In this document: positions 52,953-61,943 of the stretch, piece by piece | Position numbering within the stretch: position 1 is the stretch's first letter | How the letters are laid out: each line of letters opens with the position of its first letter | Origin: Pseudomonas sp. | Lineage (GTDB): Bacteria; Pseudomonadota; Gammaproteobacteria; Pseudomonadales; Pseudomonadaceae | Reading direction: 5' to 3' | Assembly: GCF_030683065.1 (NCBI RefSeq) | Contig: NZ_JAUXMX010000037.1 | Span: forward strand, 1-64,000 | Length of the DNA: 64,000 nucleotides | The notes under the pieces: generated by a model | Seen by the model: the letters and a program-made list of their open reading frames with translations, nothing else | Databases searched by the model: none | Told to the model about the DNA's origin: nothing | Program-made: the position numbers and the translations under genes

Positions 52953-54143
52953 CTACTGCAGCTTGCAGCCCGGCGCAGGATCAGCCAGGGCGGCGACAGC
53001 CGTGCTGACTACCACATTGGCGCCGTCACGCACCTCGCGCAGGTAGATGTTCTGCACCGGGTTATGCGCCTTGGAGAAACTCCACTCGCCCCGCGGGCTG
53101 TCGATCCTGGCAGCGGCCATGGCCGCATTCCAGGCAGCACGATCCTTGGTATTACCGTTGACCTTGGCCAACGACTGGACCAGCAACAGACCAGTGTCGT
53201 AGCCCTGCACGGCGTAGATGTCGGCCTCCTTGCCAAACTTCTGCCGGTAGTCCGCGCGAAACTTGTTGTTCTGCGGGGTATCCAGGCTGTCGGCGTAATG
53301 CAGGGTGGTCAGCACACCGCTGGCGGCCGAACCTTGCGCGGCCAGGGTGCCCTCGGTGAGGAAGCCCGAGCCGAGCAGCGGGATCTTGCCTTGCAGGCCA
53401 GCCGCGGCGTAATCCTGAACGAACTTGGCGGCGCCACCGCCGGCAAAGAACACAAACACTGCGTCGGGCTTGAGCGCAGCGATTTCAGTCAGTTGCGACT
53501 GGAACTCGACGTCTGGGAACGGCACGTAGATTTCCTTGCTGACGGTGCCGCCGGCCTTCTCGAATCCTTCCTTGAAGCCGTCTACCGACTCGGTGCCGAA
53601 GCCGTAACGCCAGGCCACAGTGACGATATTCTTGTAACCCTTGTCCGCCGCCACCTGCCCCATCGGGTAGGCGGTCTGCCAGGAGGTAAACGAGGTGCGG
53701 AAGATATTTTCCGCGCACAACGGCCCGGTCGCCGCGTTGAAGCCGGCGTTGGGAATGATCAGCGGCACGCCGGTTTCCCGAGCGACCTTGACCGCGCCCA
53801 TGCCGACCCCGGAGTGCACGGGGCCGACCACCACGTCGACCTGGGAACCAGCGATCAGCTTCTGCATGTTTGGCACGGCCTTGCCGGGGTTGGCTTCGCT
53901 GTCGACCACCACGTATTGCACCGGGCGCCCGCCGAGGCGGTTGTCATGTTGCTCGATGGCCAGTTTCATGCCGTTGGTGGTGGCTTCGCCCAATGCGGCG
54001 AAGGTCCCGGTATACGGCAGCAGCAAGCCGATTTTCACCGGATCGGCCGCCATGGCCAGGCTGTTCATCGACGCACTGAGGGCCAACGCCAGGGCGCTGG
54101 CGCGGAAGCGGGTTGTGCAAGGCATCTTGTTATTGTTGTTCAT
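52953..54143 (-). CDS. ABC importer periplasmic binding protein (Peripla_BP_6)
   Basis: This 396-aa protein has a signal peptide (FRASALALALSASMNSLAMA) and a LivJ-type bilobed fold: VKIGLLLPYTGTFAALGEAT, VVVGPVHSGVGMGAVKVARE and VQGYDTGLLLVQSLAK. The ORF track starts earlier; the ATG at 54143 has GGAGA. Proteins of this branch in aromatic-degradation clusters bind benzoate-type acids, so benzoate or a relative is the likely ligand here; sequence alone does not prove it. It is the first gene of the importer operon, following the porin gene. Confidence 0.9.
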   Translation of the reverse strand: MNNNNKMPCTTRFRASALALALSASMNSLAMAADPVKIGLLLPYTGTFAALGEATTNGMKLAIEQHDNRLGGRPVQYVVVDSEANPGKAVPNMQKLIAGSQVDVVVGPVHSGVGMGAVKVARETGVPLIIPNAGFNAATGPLCAENIFRTSFTSWQTAYPMGQVAADKGYKNIVTVAWRYGFGTESVDGFKEGFEKAGGTVSKEIYVPFPDVEFQSQLTEIAALKPDAVFVFFAGGGAAKFVQDYAAAGLQGKIPLLGSGFLTEGTLAAQGSAASGVLTTLHYADSLDTPQNNKFRADYRQKFGKEADIYAVQGYDTGLLLVQSLAKVNGNTKDRAAWNAAMAAARIDSPRGEWSFSKAHNPVQNIYLREVRDGANVVVSTAVAALADPAPGCKLQ

Positions 54144-54253
54144 TACTATCTCCAGCGGCGCTCTGCGGCGCAGCATTAAAGGAAAACGATCTTCGATTGC
54201 CGTTTTTTGTCGAGCCGCCGACACCAGGCCGACCGCTCGTTGCACGCTTACTG

Positions 54254-55531
54254 TCAGAGCAGATTCCAGGTGTAGTTGAGGATCAGGCGGTTCTCATCAA
54301 CGTCGGTGCGGTAGTTGGAGCGCGCGGTGACGTTGCGCACTTTCATGCCCAAACCCTTGAGTGAGCCGCTCTGCACCACATAGCCGATGTCCAGATCGCG
54401 CTCCCACTCCTTGCCCTCGAAGCCGCGGCCGGTGTCGACGTTGTCACCGGTCAGATAACGCACCCCGGCGATCAGCCCCGGTACGCCCATGGCGCTGAAG
54501 TCATAGTCATAACGCACCTGCCAAGAGCGCTCGTCGGCCGCGTCGAAGGTAAAGGTCGGCACCTCGTTACCCAGCGGGCTGACGTTGGCGAACACCCGCG
54601 GCAATCCGTCGTCGCCAAACATGGCCTGATAACCCAGGAAGAAGGTATGCCCGCCATGCTTGGCCGAGAGCAGCGAGTAGAAGGCCTGGTTGTCGATCTT
54701 GCGCGCCAGTTCGCCGTCTTCGGCGGAGTCGAAATAGCCCAGATTGGCGCCAAGCACCCAGTCGCCGACTGGCTCACTGTGCTTGAGGCTGAGATGACGC
54801 TGGTTGTAGATATCTTCCAGCTGGGCATACCAGGCACCGACCGAGGTACGGTTGGCGTTGAAGGCATAATCTGCGCCGGCATAGTTGAAGCGATCCGTAG
54901 TGATCAACTTGCCTGCATCGCGCAACGGGACAAAGCCGAGCATGGCGCCCAACTCGTCATCGCCAGCCTCGTTGCGCAAGCTGGTGGAGCGCAACTGGCC
55001 GCCTTGCAAGGTAAGACCGGCAAACTCATTGGAAACGACACTGACGCCCTGGTAGGTCGGCGGCAACAGGCGAATATCACCGAAGAACAACACAGGCAGT
55101 ATCAGCTGCTGCTCGCCTACCTTCAGCTCGGTCTTCGATACCTTGACCTTCAACGCCGCACCCAAGCGGCTGTAATCGTCGGGTGCCCGCCCTTGGTCAG
55201 TCACCGGCAGCAAACCGGTGTTGACCCGGTCCGCGCTGCTGTCGAGCTTGACGCCGAGCAAGCCGATGGCGTCGACACCAAAGCCGACAGTGCCCGGGGT
55301 ATAGCCGGACTTGACGTTGAGGATGAAGCCTTGGGCCCACTCCTCGGCCTTAGACTGCTGGTTGGGCCCGACGATGTCGGAGTAGTCGCGGCTGAAGTAG
55401 TAGTTACGGGCTGTCAGGGTGGCCGTAGTGTCTTCGATAAAACCGCCTTCGGCCGCCTGCACCATGGCTGGCAGGCTGAGGGCTACGGCAACGGACAGCA
55501 GAAGGGGCTGCAGCTTCGGATAGTGAGTCAT
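54254..55531 (-). CDS. OprD/OpdK-family outer-membrane porin (BenF-like)
   Basis: This 425-aa porin has a signal peptide (~1-26) and the OprD N-terminus [20 protein letters not shown]. The [20 protein letters not shown] region follows, then eighteen predicted strands ending [12 protein letters not shown]. OpdK-type members carry aromatic acids such as vanillate and benzoate. Position between benE and the binding-protein gene makes benzoate entry its likely role, matching BenF of other pseudomonads. Start ATG at 55531. Confidence 0.92.
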   Translation of the reverse strand: MTHYPKLQPLLLSVAVALSLPAMVQAAEGGFIEDTTATLTARNYYFSRDYSDIVGPNQQSKAEEWAQGFILNVKSGYTPGTVGFGVDAIGLLGVKLDSSADRVNTGLLPVTDQGRAPDDYSRLGAALKVKVSKTELKVGEQQLILPVLFFGDIRLLPPTYQGVSVVSNEFAGLTLQGGQLRSTSLRNEAGDDELGAMLGFVPLRDAGKLITTDRFNYAGADYAFNANRTSVGAWYAQLEDIYNQRHLSLKHSEPVGDWVLGANLGYFDSAEDGELARKIDNQAFYSLLSAKHGGHTFFLGYQAMFGDDGLPRVFANVSPLGNEVPTFTFDAADERSWQVRYDYDFSAMGVPGLIAGVRYLTGDNVDTGRGFEGKEWERDLDIGYVVQSGSLKGLGMKVRNVTARSNYRTDVDENRLILNYTWNLL

Positions 55532-55673
55532 GATTTAGCTCTTTGTTGTTATTGAAATTATGCTGTTGCTCCACCTTTGCCGAGGGCAGACCCGGCAACG
55601 CAAGTAGGTGGTGTGACTACCGCCGCGTCGACTTCAGATCGACATGACGGCAATGCTCAGGGGCCAGAGGCGG

Positions 55674-56903
55674 CTAACCGGTCGCCTCCTCCTTGGCCAA
55701 ATTCGTGGTAGGCAGCGGCGCGGTGGCGACCACGGCTTTACGCCGGACACTCAGCAGCAGGTGCGCGGCGATGCCGAACATCAATCCCCAGAAGGCCGCC
55801 GACAGGCCGAGAAATGACATGCCCGATGCTGTCACCAGAAAGGTGATCAGCGCCGCTTCACGATCAGCCGGCTGGGCCATGGCTCCCGCCAGCGAACTGG
55901 CAATCGCGCCGAACAGCGCCAGCCCGGCCAGGGCGGCGATCAGTTCTTTGGGGAAGGCAGTAAACAGCGACACCAGCGTCGCGCCGAACAGGCCCAGCAG
56001 CAGGTAGGCCACGCCACCCACCACCCCGGCGACATAGCGCCGGGCCGGGTCTTCATGGGCTTCGCGGCCGGTGCAAATAGCGGCGGTAATCGCGGCCAGG
56101 TTGAGGCCATGGCAGGCGAAAGGCGCCAGCAGCAACGAACCCAGGGCACTGCTGGTAATGATCGGGCTGGCCGGCGTCTGGTAACCAGCGCCGCGCAACA
56201 CCGCCATGCCCGGCACGAACTGCCCGGTCAATGCCACCATGACCAGCGGCAGGGCGATATTCAGGCTGGCCGACAGACTGAACTCAGGGCTGATCCACAC
56301 CGGCATGGCCAGGCCGATCACCAGTGCCTCCTGACGCAAATCGCCCGTGGCAAAGGCGATGCCGCAGCCGACCAGCAGCACCGCCATCACTGCGTAGCGC
56401 GGCAGTACACGCTTGACCAGCAAGTAAGTGGCGAACATCGCCAGCACCAGAAAGGGCTTAGCCTGCAACGAGACGAACAGACCGGTGCCGAAACTGAACA
56501 GGATGCCGGCCAGCATGCCGGCGGCAATCGCTGCGGGCAGTTTGCTGATGATGCGATCGAAGGCGCCGCTGATACCGACCAGAAAAATGATCAGGCTGGC
56601 AACGATATAGGCACCGACTGCTTCATTCAGGCTGATCTGCGGCAGCAGCGACACCAGCAACGCCGAACCGGGTGCCGACCAGGCGATAATAATGGGCACG
56701 CGGTAACGCAGGCTGAGGCCTATGCCGAGCACCGCACTGCCAATGGAAATCGCCCAGACCCAGGACGACAGCACGGCATGCGACATGCCCGCGCTCTCGG
56801 CCGCCTGGAAAATGATCACCAGAGGGCCGGCATAGGAAATCACGGTGGCGATAAAGCCGGCCACCACGGCGGACAAAGAGAAATCATTGATCAAGGCTTT
56901 CAT
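55674..56903 (-). CDS. benE: Benzoate/H+ symporter BenE
   Basis: This 409-aa inner-membrane transporter has the BenE-family pattern: SAVVAGFIATVISYAGPLVI, PIIIAWSAPGSALLVSL and PFACHGLNLAAITAAICTGR, with about twelve helices. It takes up benzoate with protons. The ATG at 56903 (MKALINDFSLS) with GAGG is preferred to the upstream TTG. It is located between catA and the porin gene on the same strand. Confidence 0.93.
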   Translation of the reverse strand: MKALINDFSLSAVVAGFIATVISYAGPLVIIFQAAESAGMSHAVLSSWVWAISIGSAVLGIGLSLRYRVPIIIAWSAPGSALLVSLLPQISLNEAVGAYIVASLIIFLVGISGAFDRIISKLPAAIAAGMLAGILFSFGTGLFVSLQAKPFLVLAMFATYLLVKRVLPRYAVMAVLLVGCGIAFATGDLRQEALVIGLAMPVWISPEFSLSASLNIALPLVMVALTGQFVPGMAVLRGAGYQTPASPIITSSALGSLLLAPFACHGLNLAAITAAICTGREAHEDPARRYVAGVVGGVAYLLLGLFGATLVSLFTAFPKELIAALAGLALFGAIASSLAGAMAQPADREAALITFLVTASGMSFLGLSAAFWGLMFGIAAHLLLSVRRKAVVATAPLPTTNLAKEEATG

Positions 56904-56957
56904 CGGGCCTCGCAAGGTATTAGTGGCGCTCCTCGGGGAGCGCTCTCGTTGTATGTA

Positions 56958-56996
56958 GGCCCCGTGACCGCGGCTTGAACCGGCTCACACGGGGCC
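56958..56996. terminator. Hairpin between catA and benE
   Basis: GGCCCCGTG / CACGGGGCC is a 9-bp perfect stem extended by GTGACCG/CGG.TCAC pairing, 36 bp downstream of catA. No T run; it may stabilise the cat mRNA end or act as a weak terminator. Confidence 0.5.
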
Positions 56997-57013
56997 AACT
57001 GGCACGGCATCAA

Positions 57014-57035
57014 TGGTGCGCGCGGCGCACCCTAC
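57014..57035 (-). repeat. GTAG-headed REP-like copy providing the catA stop codon
   Basis: On the minus strand GTAGGGTGCGCCGCGCGCAC starts at 57035. The catA stop TAG (57034-57032) is inside the GTAG. It belongs to the same family as the copies at 11820 and 13024. Confidence 0.75.
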
Positions 57036-57973
57036 GCACCCTGCAACGCACGCGGACGGTTGCTGCGCTGTTCGGCTTGTGCCGCGGGAGCCTTCTGCAG
57101 CTGGAAATCGAACTGCAGTTCGGCAAAGCGGCTGCCTTGCACGCCACGGTCATTGGCGACAGCGGCGTCCTCGACGAAGGTGATATCGCCGACCAGGCCA
57201 TCACGGGTGGCGTAGGCGAAGTCGTCCCACAGGTATTGCTCGCCGGCCAGGTTGATCTGGGTGGTCAGGTGACGATGGCCCGGTGCGGAGATGAAGAAGT
57301 GGATGTGCGCTGGACGCTGGCCGTGACGACCGAGCAGATCCAGGCATTCCTGAGTCGGGCCGTCCGGGGAGCAGCCATAACCGCAAGGCACAATGCTGCG
57401 CGCGCGGTAGCGGCCCTCGCTATCGGTGACGATGCGCCGGCGCAGGTTGTACTCGGACTGGCTCTTGTCGAAGTAGGAGTAGTTGCCCTGGGTGTTGGCA
57501 TGCCACAGGTCGACCACCGCACCGGCCACAGGCGCACCGTCGGTGTCGCGCACCACGCCTTCGAGGAACATCACGGTGGCGGAGTCCAGCTCACTGCCAT
57601 CGTCCATGCGCACTTCGCCTTCGGCCAGCGGTGCACCAGCAACATACAGCGGGCCTTCGATGGTGCGTGGAGTGCCGCCGGTCAGTCCGGCTTGAGCATC
57701 CTTGGCATCCTGCAGCACGTCGAGGAAGTGCTCCAGGCCCAGACCTGCAACCAGCAGGCCGGCTTCATTGCGCCCGCCGAGGCGATTGAGGTAATCGACG
57801 CTGTTCCAGAACTCATCGTCGCTGATTTCCAGGTCTTCGATGATCTTCGCCGCATCACTGATGATACGCAGCATGATCTGCTTGAGACGCGGGCTGCCTT
57901 GCTCGCTGTTGAGGCCGCTGGCTTCTTTGAACAGATCCTGGATTTCGGCAGTGTGGCTAACTTTAACGGTCAT
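57032..57973 (-). CDS. catA: Catechol 1,2-dioxygenase
   Basis: This 313-aa intradiol dioxygenase cleaves catechol to cis,cis-muconate using Fe(III). Ligands are visible: Tyr in IEGPLYVAGAP, Tyr in QGNYSYFDKSQ, and His-x-His in QRPAHIHFFISAPGH. The helical N-terminal linker domain (~1-100) is complete. The last ~14 residues (QAEQRSNRPRALQG..) run into a REP-like repeat that supplies the stop codon. It is the last gene of catBCA, 33 bp after catC. Confidence 0.96.
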   Translation of the reverse strand: MTVKVSHTAEIQDLFKEASGLNSEQGSPRLKQIMLRIISDAAKIIEDLEISDDEFWNSVDYLNRLGGRNEAGLLVAGLGLEHFLDVLQDAKDAQAGLTGGTPRTIEGPLYVAGAPLAEGEVRMDDGSELDSATVMFLEGVVRDTDGAPVAGAVVDLWHANTQGNYSYFDKSQSEYNLRRRIVTDSEGRYRARSIVPCGYGCSPDGPTQECLDLLGRHGQRPAHIHFFISAPGHRHLTTQINLAGEQYLWDDFAYATRDGLVGDITFVEDAAVANDRGVQGSRFAELQFDFQLQKAPAAQAEQRSNRPRALQGA

Positions 57974-58006
57974 GGTGGTGTCCTCGGTTTTTTGTTCTAG
58001 GGCTAA

Positions 58007-58297
58007 TCAACGGTCGTCATCACGGATCGACGAGGGGTGACGGCACAGGGCGTCAATCTCGATATCCATGTAGGGAAACAGCGGCAGCTGCATCAGCGTG
58101 TCGTGCAGCTCTTGCACGCTATCCAGGTCGAATACGCTGTAGTTGGCGTACTGCCCGGCGATGCGCCACAGGTGGCGCCACTTGCCCTCGCGCATCAGGC
58201 GCTGGGCCAGTTCCTTCTCATCCGCCTTGATCTGGGCGGCCTTGGCCGGGTCCATATCCAGCGGCAGTTTTACGGTCATCTTTACGTGGAACAGCAT
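58007..58297 (-). CDS. catC: Muconolactone delta-isomerase
   Basis: This 96-aa protein converts (+)-muconolactone to 3-oxoadipate enol-lactone. It begins MLFHVKMTVKLPLDMDPAKA with the conserved active-site Glu in KADEKELAQRLMREGKW, and carries WRIAGQYANYSVFDLDSVQE and LMQLPLFPYMDIEIDALCRH. The length is the family norm; active enzymes are decamers. The ATG has GGAG; there is a 17-bp gap from catB. Confidence 0.97.
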   Translation of the reverse strand: MLFHVKMTVKLPLDMDPAKAAQIKADEKELAQRLMREGKWRHLWRIAGQYANYSVFDLDSVQELHDTLMQLPLFPYMDIEIDALCRHPSSIRDDDR

Positions 58298-58314
58298 GGA
58301 GCTCTCCTCTCGGT

Positions 58315-59436
58315 TCAGGGGCGACGGAAGAACGCCAGGCGTTCTTCGTTCAGGCTCAGGCCGAGGCCCGGGGTACGCGGCACGTGCAGCTGAAAATCGC
58401 GGTACTGCGGCGCTTCGTTGACGATTTCTTCGGTCAGCAGCAGCGGACCGAACAGCTCGGTGTGCCAGGTCAGCTTGTTCAGGGTGAGGAAGGCGTGGGC
58501 CGAGGCCAGGGTGCCGATCGAGCCTTCCAGCATGGTGCCGCCGTACAGGGCGATGCCGGCCGCCTCGGCGATCGCCGCGGTGCGCAGCACGGCGCGCGGG
58601 CCACCGTTCTTGGCAATTTTCAGGGCGAAGATGCTGGCCGCGCCGTCGGCGGCCAGACTGAAGGCGTCCTCGACGCTTTCGATCGATTCGTCGGCCATGA
58701 TCGGCGCCGGACTGCGCTGATTGAGACGGATCTGGCCGCTGCGGTTGATCCGCGAGATCGGCTGTTCGATCAGGTCGATACCATTGTCGCCGAGCACCTG
58801 ACAGGCACGCAGGGCCACCGACTCGTCCCAGGCCTGGTTGACGTCGACGCGCACGCTGGCGCTGTCACCCAGGGCCCGCTTGATCGCGATGACGTGCTGG
58901 AGATCCTGGCTGACCTCGCCCGCACCAATCTTCAGTTTGAAGATGCGGTGGCGACGAATTTCCAGCATGTGCTGGGCTTCGGCGATGTCCTTGGCGGTGT
59001 CGCCGCTGGCCAGGGTCCAGGCCACTTCCAGGCTGTCGCGCACCCGGCCGCCGAGCAGTTCGCTGACCGGCAGGCCGAGGCGCTTGCCCTGGGCATCGAG
59101 CAGCGCGCTTTCCAGGCCGGACTTGGCGAAGGTATTACCCTTGGCGGCTTTATCCAGACGCAGCATGCAGGCGTTGATATTGGCCGCGTCCTGACCGATC
59201 AGCAGCGGCGCCAGGTGGCTGTCGATGTTCTGCTTAATGCTCTCCGGGCTCTCGTTGCCGTAAGCCAGGCCGCCGATGGTGGTGGACTCGCCGAGGCCTT
59301 CGATGCCGTCGGCACAACGCAGGCGAATCACCACCAGGGTCTGCTGCTGCATGGTGTGCATCGCCAGCTTGTGCGGGCGGATGGTCGGCAGATCGACGAT
59401 GATCGCCTCGATGCTTTCGATCAGGGAATGGCTCAT
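58315..59436 (-). CDS. catB: Muconate cycloisomerase
   Basis: This 373-aa enolase-superfamily enzyme lactonises cis,cis-muconate to muconolactone. The KxK catalytic pair is in RIFKLKIGAGEV. The Mn ligands lie around VDVNQAWDE, DLIEQPI and MADESIES, and the general acid/base Lys in IFALKIAKNGGPR. The ATG at 59436 has GGAG. It is the first gene of catBCA. The usual divergent catR is absent; the benzoate MFS gene lies upstream instead. Confidence 0.96.
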   Translation of the reverse strand: MSHSLIESIEAIIVDLPTIRPHKLAMHTMQQQTLVVIRLRCADGIEGLGESTTIGGLAYGNESPESIKQNIDSHLAPLLIGQDAANINACMLRLDKAAKGNTFAKSGLESALLDAQGKRLGLPVSELLGGRVRDSLEVAWTLASGDTAKDIAEAQHMLEIRRHRIFKLKIGAGEVSQDLQHVIAIKRALGDSASVRVDVNQAWDESVALRACQVLGDNGIDLIEQPISRINRSGQIRLNQRSPAPIMADESIESVEDAFSLAADGAASIFALKIAKNGGPRAVLRTAAIAEAAGIALYGGTMLEGSIGTLASAHAFLTLNKLTWHTELFGPLLLTEEIVNEAPQYRDFQLHVPRTPGLGLSLNEERLAFFRRP

Positions 59437-59466
59437 TCAGGCTCCGCTAGATTGCGCAGGTTGGGG

Positions 59467-60804
59467 TCAGGAAGCCGTGGCCGCCGGCAGCGGCGCGGCA
59501 TTGCTGCGCTGGCTGCTGATAGCGAACACGCTCATGGCGATGGCGGCGATGGCGCCAGGAATGGCAAACGCCAGGAAGTTGAGCTGCAGCGGCAGGTTGA
59601 TCCCCAGCAGCGCGCCACCCAGTAGCGGGCCGACGATGGCGCCGTTGCGACCAATACCCGAGGCCCAGCCGAGGCCGGTGGAACGGATCGACAGGCCATA
59701 GAATTGCGCGGCGCAGGCGTACAGCAGGATCTGCGTGCCGATGGTGGTGGCACCGGCCACGCCGATCAGCAGGTACAGCACCGGCGTCGGGCTCTTGATC
59801 CCGAGCAGGCTGATCGACACCGCCGCCACCACGAAGAACACCGCCAGCACCCGAGGCAGGTTCATCCGGTCGCCGAGCAGGCCGCCACCGATGGCACCGA
59901 ACACCGCACCCAGGTTCAGCGCCAGCAGGAACGACAGGCTCGAACCCAGGCTGTAGCCGGCGTTGGCCATCAGCTTCGGCAGCCAGGAACTCAGGGCGTA
60001 GACCATCAGCAGGCAGCAGAAGAACGCCAGCCAGATCATCAGGGTGCGCAAGGCACGGCCCTCGCGGAACAGCTCCAGCACCGAGGCGGCGTTGCCTTTG
60101 GCCTCGGCCATGGTGATGGGATCAGCGTCGCCGATGGCACGGTTCGGATCGACCCGACGCAGGATGCCGCGGGCCTGCTCAGTACGCCCTTCGCGCACCA
60201 GGAAACCGACCGATTCCGGCAGGAACCAGAGAATCAATGGCAGCAGCAGTAACGGCACGCCGGCGATGAAGAACATCGATTCCCAGCCAAAGCGCGGCAG
60301 CATGTAGATGCCCAGGCCGGCGGACAGCATGCCGCCTACCGAGTAGCCGCTGAACATGATGGCGACCAGGGTGCTGCGCAGCTTCTTCGGCGCGTACTCG
60401 TTCATCAACGCCACTACGTTGGGCATCAGGCCACCGCAGCCAAGGCCGGCGATAAAGCGGCAGATGCCGAATTCGGTGGGGTTGCTGGCAAAGCCATTGA
60501 CGATGGTGGCGCAACTGAACAGCAGGAAGCACACGGCGATGCCCTTCTTGCGCCCGATCTTGTCAGCCAAAGTGCCGAAAGCCAGGGCACCGAACATCAT
60601 GCCGAACAGCGCATAGCTGCCCAGGGCACCGGCCTCCAGCGGGGTCAGGCCCCACTCCTGCATGATCACCGGCAACACCACACCGTAGATAAACAGATCG
60701 TAGCCGTCGAAGATCAGCAGCAAGGCGCACCAGAACATCACCATCCAGTGATAACGGTTGAAGCGCGCGTTATCTATGACCTCGTGGACATCAATATTTC
60801 GCAT
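59467..60804 (-). CDS. benK: Benzoate MFS symporter (AAHS family, BenK-like)
   Basis: This 445-aa transporter belongs to the aromatic acid:H+ symporters. The first helix has the required Asp motif LLIFDGYDLFIYGVVLPVI, and the helix 2-3 loop is FGTLADKIGRKKG. Twelve helices are visible. It lies between benD and catB on the same strand, as benK does in Pseudomonas and Acinetobacter clusters. Benzoate is the expected substrate. ATG at 60804 with GAGAGAA upstream. Confidence 0.93.
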   Translation of the reverse strand: MRNIDVHEVIDNARFNRYHWMVMFWCALLLIFDGYDLFIYGVVLPVIMQEWGLTPLEAGALGSYALFGMMFGALAFGTLADKIGRKKGIAVCFLLFSCATIVNGFASNPTEFGICRFIAGLGCGGLMPNVVALMNEYAPKKLRSTLVAIMFSGYSVGGMLSAGLGIYMLPRFGWESMFFIAGVPLLLLPLILWFLPESVGFLVREGRTEQARGILRRVDPNRAIGDADPITMAEAKGNAASVLELFREGRALRTLMIWLAFFCCLLMVYALSSWLPKLMANAGYSLGSSLSFLLALNLGAVFGAIGGGLLGDRMNLPRVLAVFFVVAAVSISLLGIKSPTPVLYLLIGVAGATTIGTQILLYACAAQFYGLSIRSTGLGWASGIGRNGAIVGPLLGGALLGINLPLQLNFLAFAIPGAIAAIAMSVFAISSQRSNAAPLPAATAS

Positions 60805-60865
60805 GGCATCGGTTCTCTCTTTTGTTCTTGTTGTGAACAGCTCGTTGAAGTGGATAGCAGTATTT

Positions 60866-60941
60866 CTGTAGGAGCCAGCTTGCTGGCGATGCTCTGGCTG
60901 ATCGCGACAAGGACTAGGCGTCCCCCTCGCGCCTACAGGGG
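60866..60941. repeat. GTAG-flanked REP-like pair between benD and benK
   Basis: GTAGGAGCCAGCTTGCTGGC begins at 60868 (stem GCCAGC/GCTGGC). On the other strand GTAGGCGCGAGGGGG begins at 60934. It forms a facing pair (BIME-like). The GCCAGCTTGCTGGCGAT core is also found at 30649. Confidence 0.7.
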
Positions 60942-60947
60942 TCGTGC

Positions 60948-61724
60948 TTAGCCCAGATCCCCACCACCCACCGGCAGGGTCACGCCAGTGATATAGGCGG
61001 CGTCGTCCGAGGCCAGAAACAAAATCGCCCCGGCTTGGTCATCGATGCTGCCGTAGCGTTTCATCAGGCTGCTGCTGAGGGTCTGGTCAACGATTTGCTG
61101 GTACCAGAGCTTCTCCTGCTCACTCTGCTCGGCGCTGTTACGCGGGATACGACGTGGCGGTGCTTCGGTGCCGCCCGGTGCGGTGGCGTTGACCCGAATA
61201 CCGCGTCCGGCAGTCTCGAAGGCCAGGCAGGCAGTCAGGGCATTGACCCCGCCCTTGGCTGCGCCGTAGGGCACGCGATTGACCCCGCGGGTGGCGATGG
61301 ACGAAACGTTGACGATGGCCCCGCTGCCCTGCGCGAGCATCTGTGGCAACGCGGCGTGGCAGCACCACAGGGTCGGGAACAGCGAACGGCGCACCTCGGC
61401 CTCGATCTCGTGCGCCTGGTAATGCTCGAACGGCTTGGCCCAGATGGTGCCGCCGACGTTGTTGACCAGGATGTCCAGGCGACCGAAGCGCTCGACCGCC
61501 ATCTGCATCACTCGCTGGCACTCGGTGAACTGCTCGAGGTCGGCGGTCAGGGTCAGCACTTCGCAGATGCCCGCCAGCTCGTCGGCCAGTTCATGCACCA
61601 GCTCGGAACGGTCGACCAGCAACAGCCGGCCACCCTCGGCCGCCATACGTTCGGCGACACGGCGACCGATGCCTTGGGCAGCGCCAGTGATCACGGCGAC
61701 CTTGTCTTGAAAACGCGTATTCAT
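60948..61724 (-). CDS. benD: Benzoate cis-diol (DHB) dehydrogenase
   Basis: This 258-aa short-chain dehydrogenase oxidises and decarboxylates benzoate cis-1,2-dihydrodiol to catechol with NAD+. It shows the Rossmann GAAQGIGRRVAE, the NNVGG strand, catalytic Ser in NVSSIATRG and YGAAKGG. The ORF track adds 70 residues read from repeats; the ATG at 61724 with GAGGTCGGG is the correct start. It is the fourth ben gene, after benC and a repeat-rich 219-bp gap. Confidence 0.95.
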   Translation of the reverse strand: MNTRFQDKVAVITGAAQGIGRRVAERMAAEGGRLLLVDRSELVHELADELAGICEVLTLTADLEQFTECQRVMQMAVERFGRLDILVNNVGGTIWAKPFEHYQAHEIEAEVRRSLFPTLWCCHAALPQMLAQGSGAIVNVSSIATRGVNRVPYGAAKGGVNALTACLAFETAGRGIRVNATAPGGTEAPPRRIPRNSAEQSEQEKLWYQQIVDQTLSSSLMKRYGSIDDQAGAILFLASDDAAYITGVTLPVGGGDLG

Positions 61725-61803
61725 AGTCCCGACCTCGGTGAATGGTTGCGGTGCGCCAACGTCCCGTGGCTGCAAGCTTGCCCGCGATGCGCCTGCTGTC
61801 TTC

Positions 61804-61864
61804 GCGGACAAGTCCGCTCCCACAGAGACGAAGCCTCGGTTGCGTAGCCCGGATGCAATCCGGG
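61804..61864. repeat. REP-like palindromes in the benC-benD gap
   Basis: GCGGACAAGTCCGC (61804-61817) is one perfect hairpin. GTAGCCCGGATGCAATCCGG at 61844 is a second one of the family at 644. The gap holds no gene. Confidence 0.65.
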
Positions 61865-61943
61865 GCAATCCAGCAGATAACTCCCGGGCTATTGCACGAA
61901 TAAAACAGGCCCGCTTACCCAGCAAGCGGACCAAAGGAGCCCT

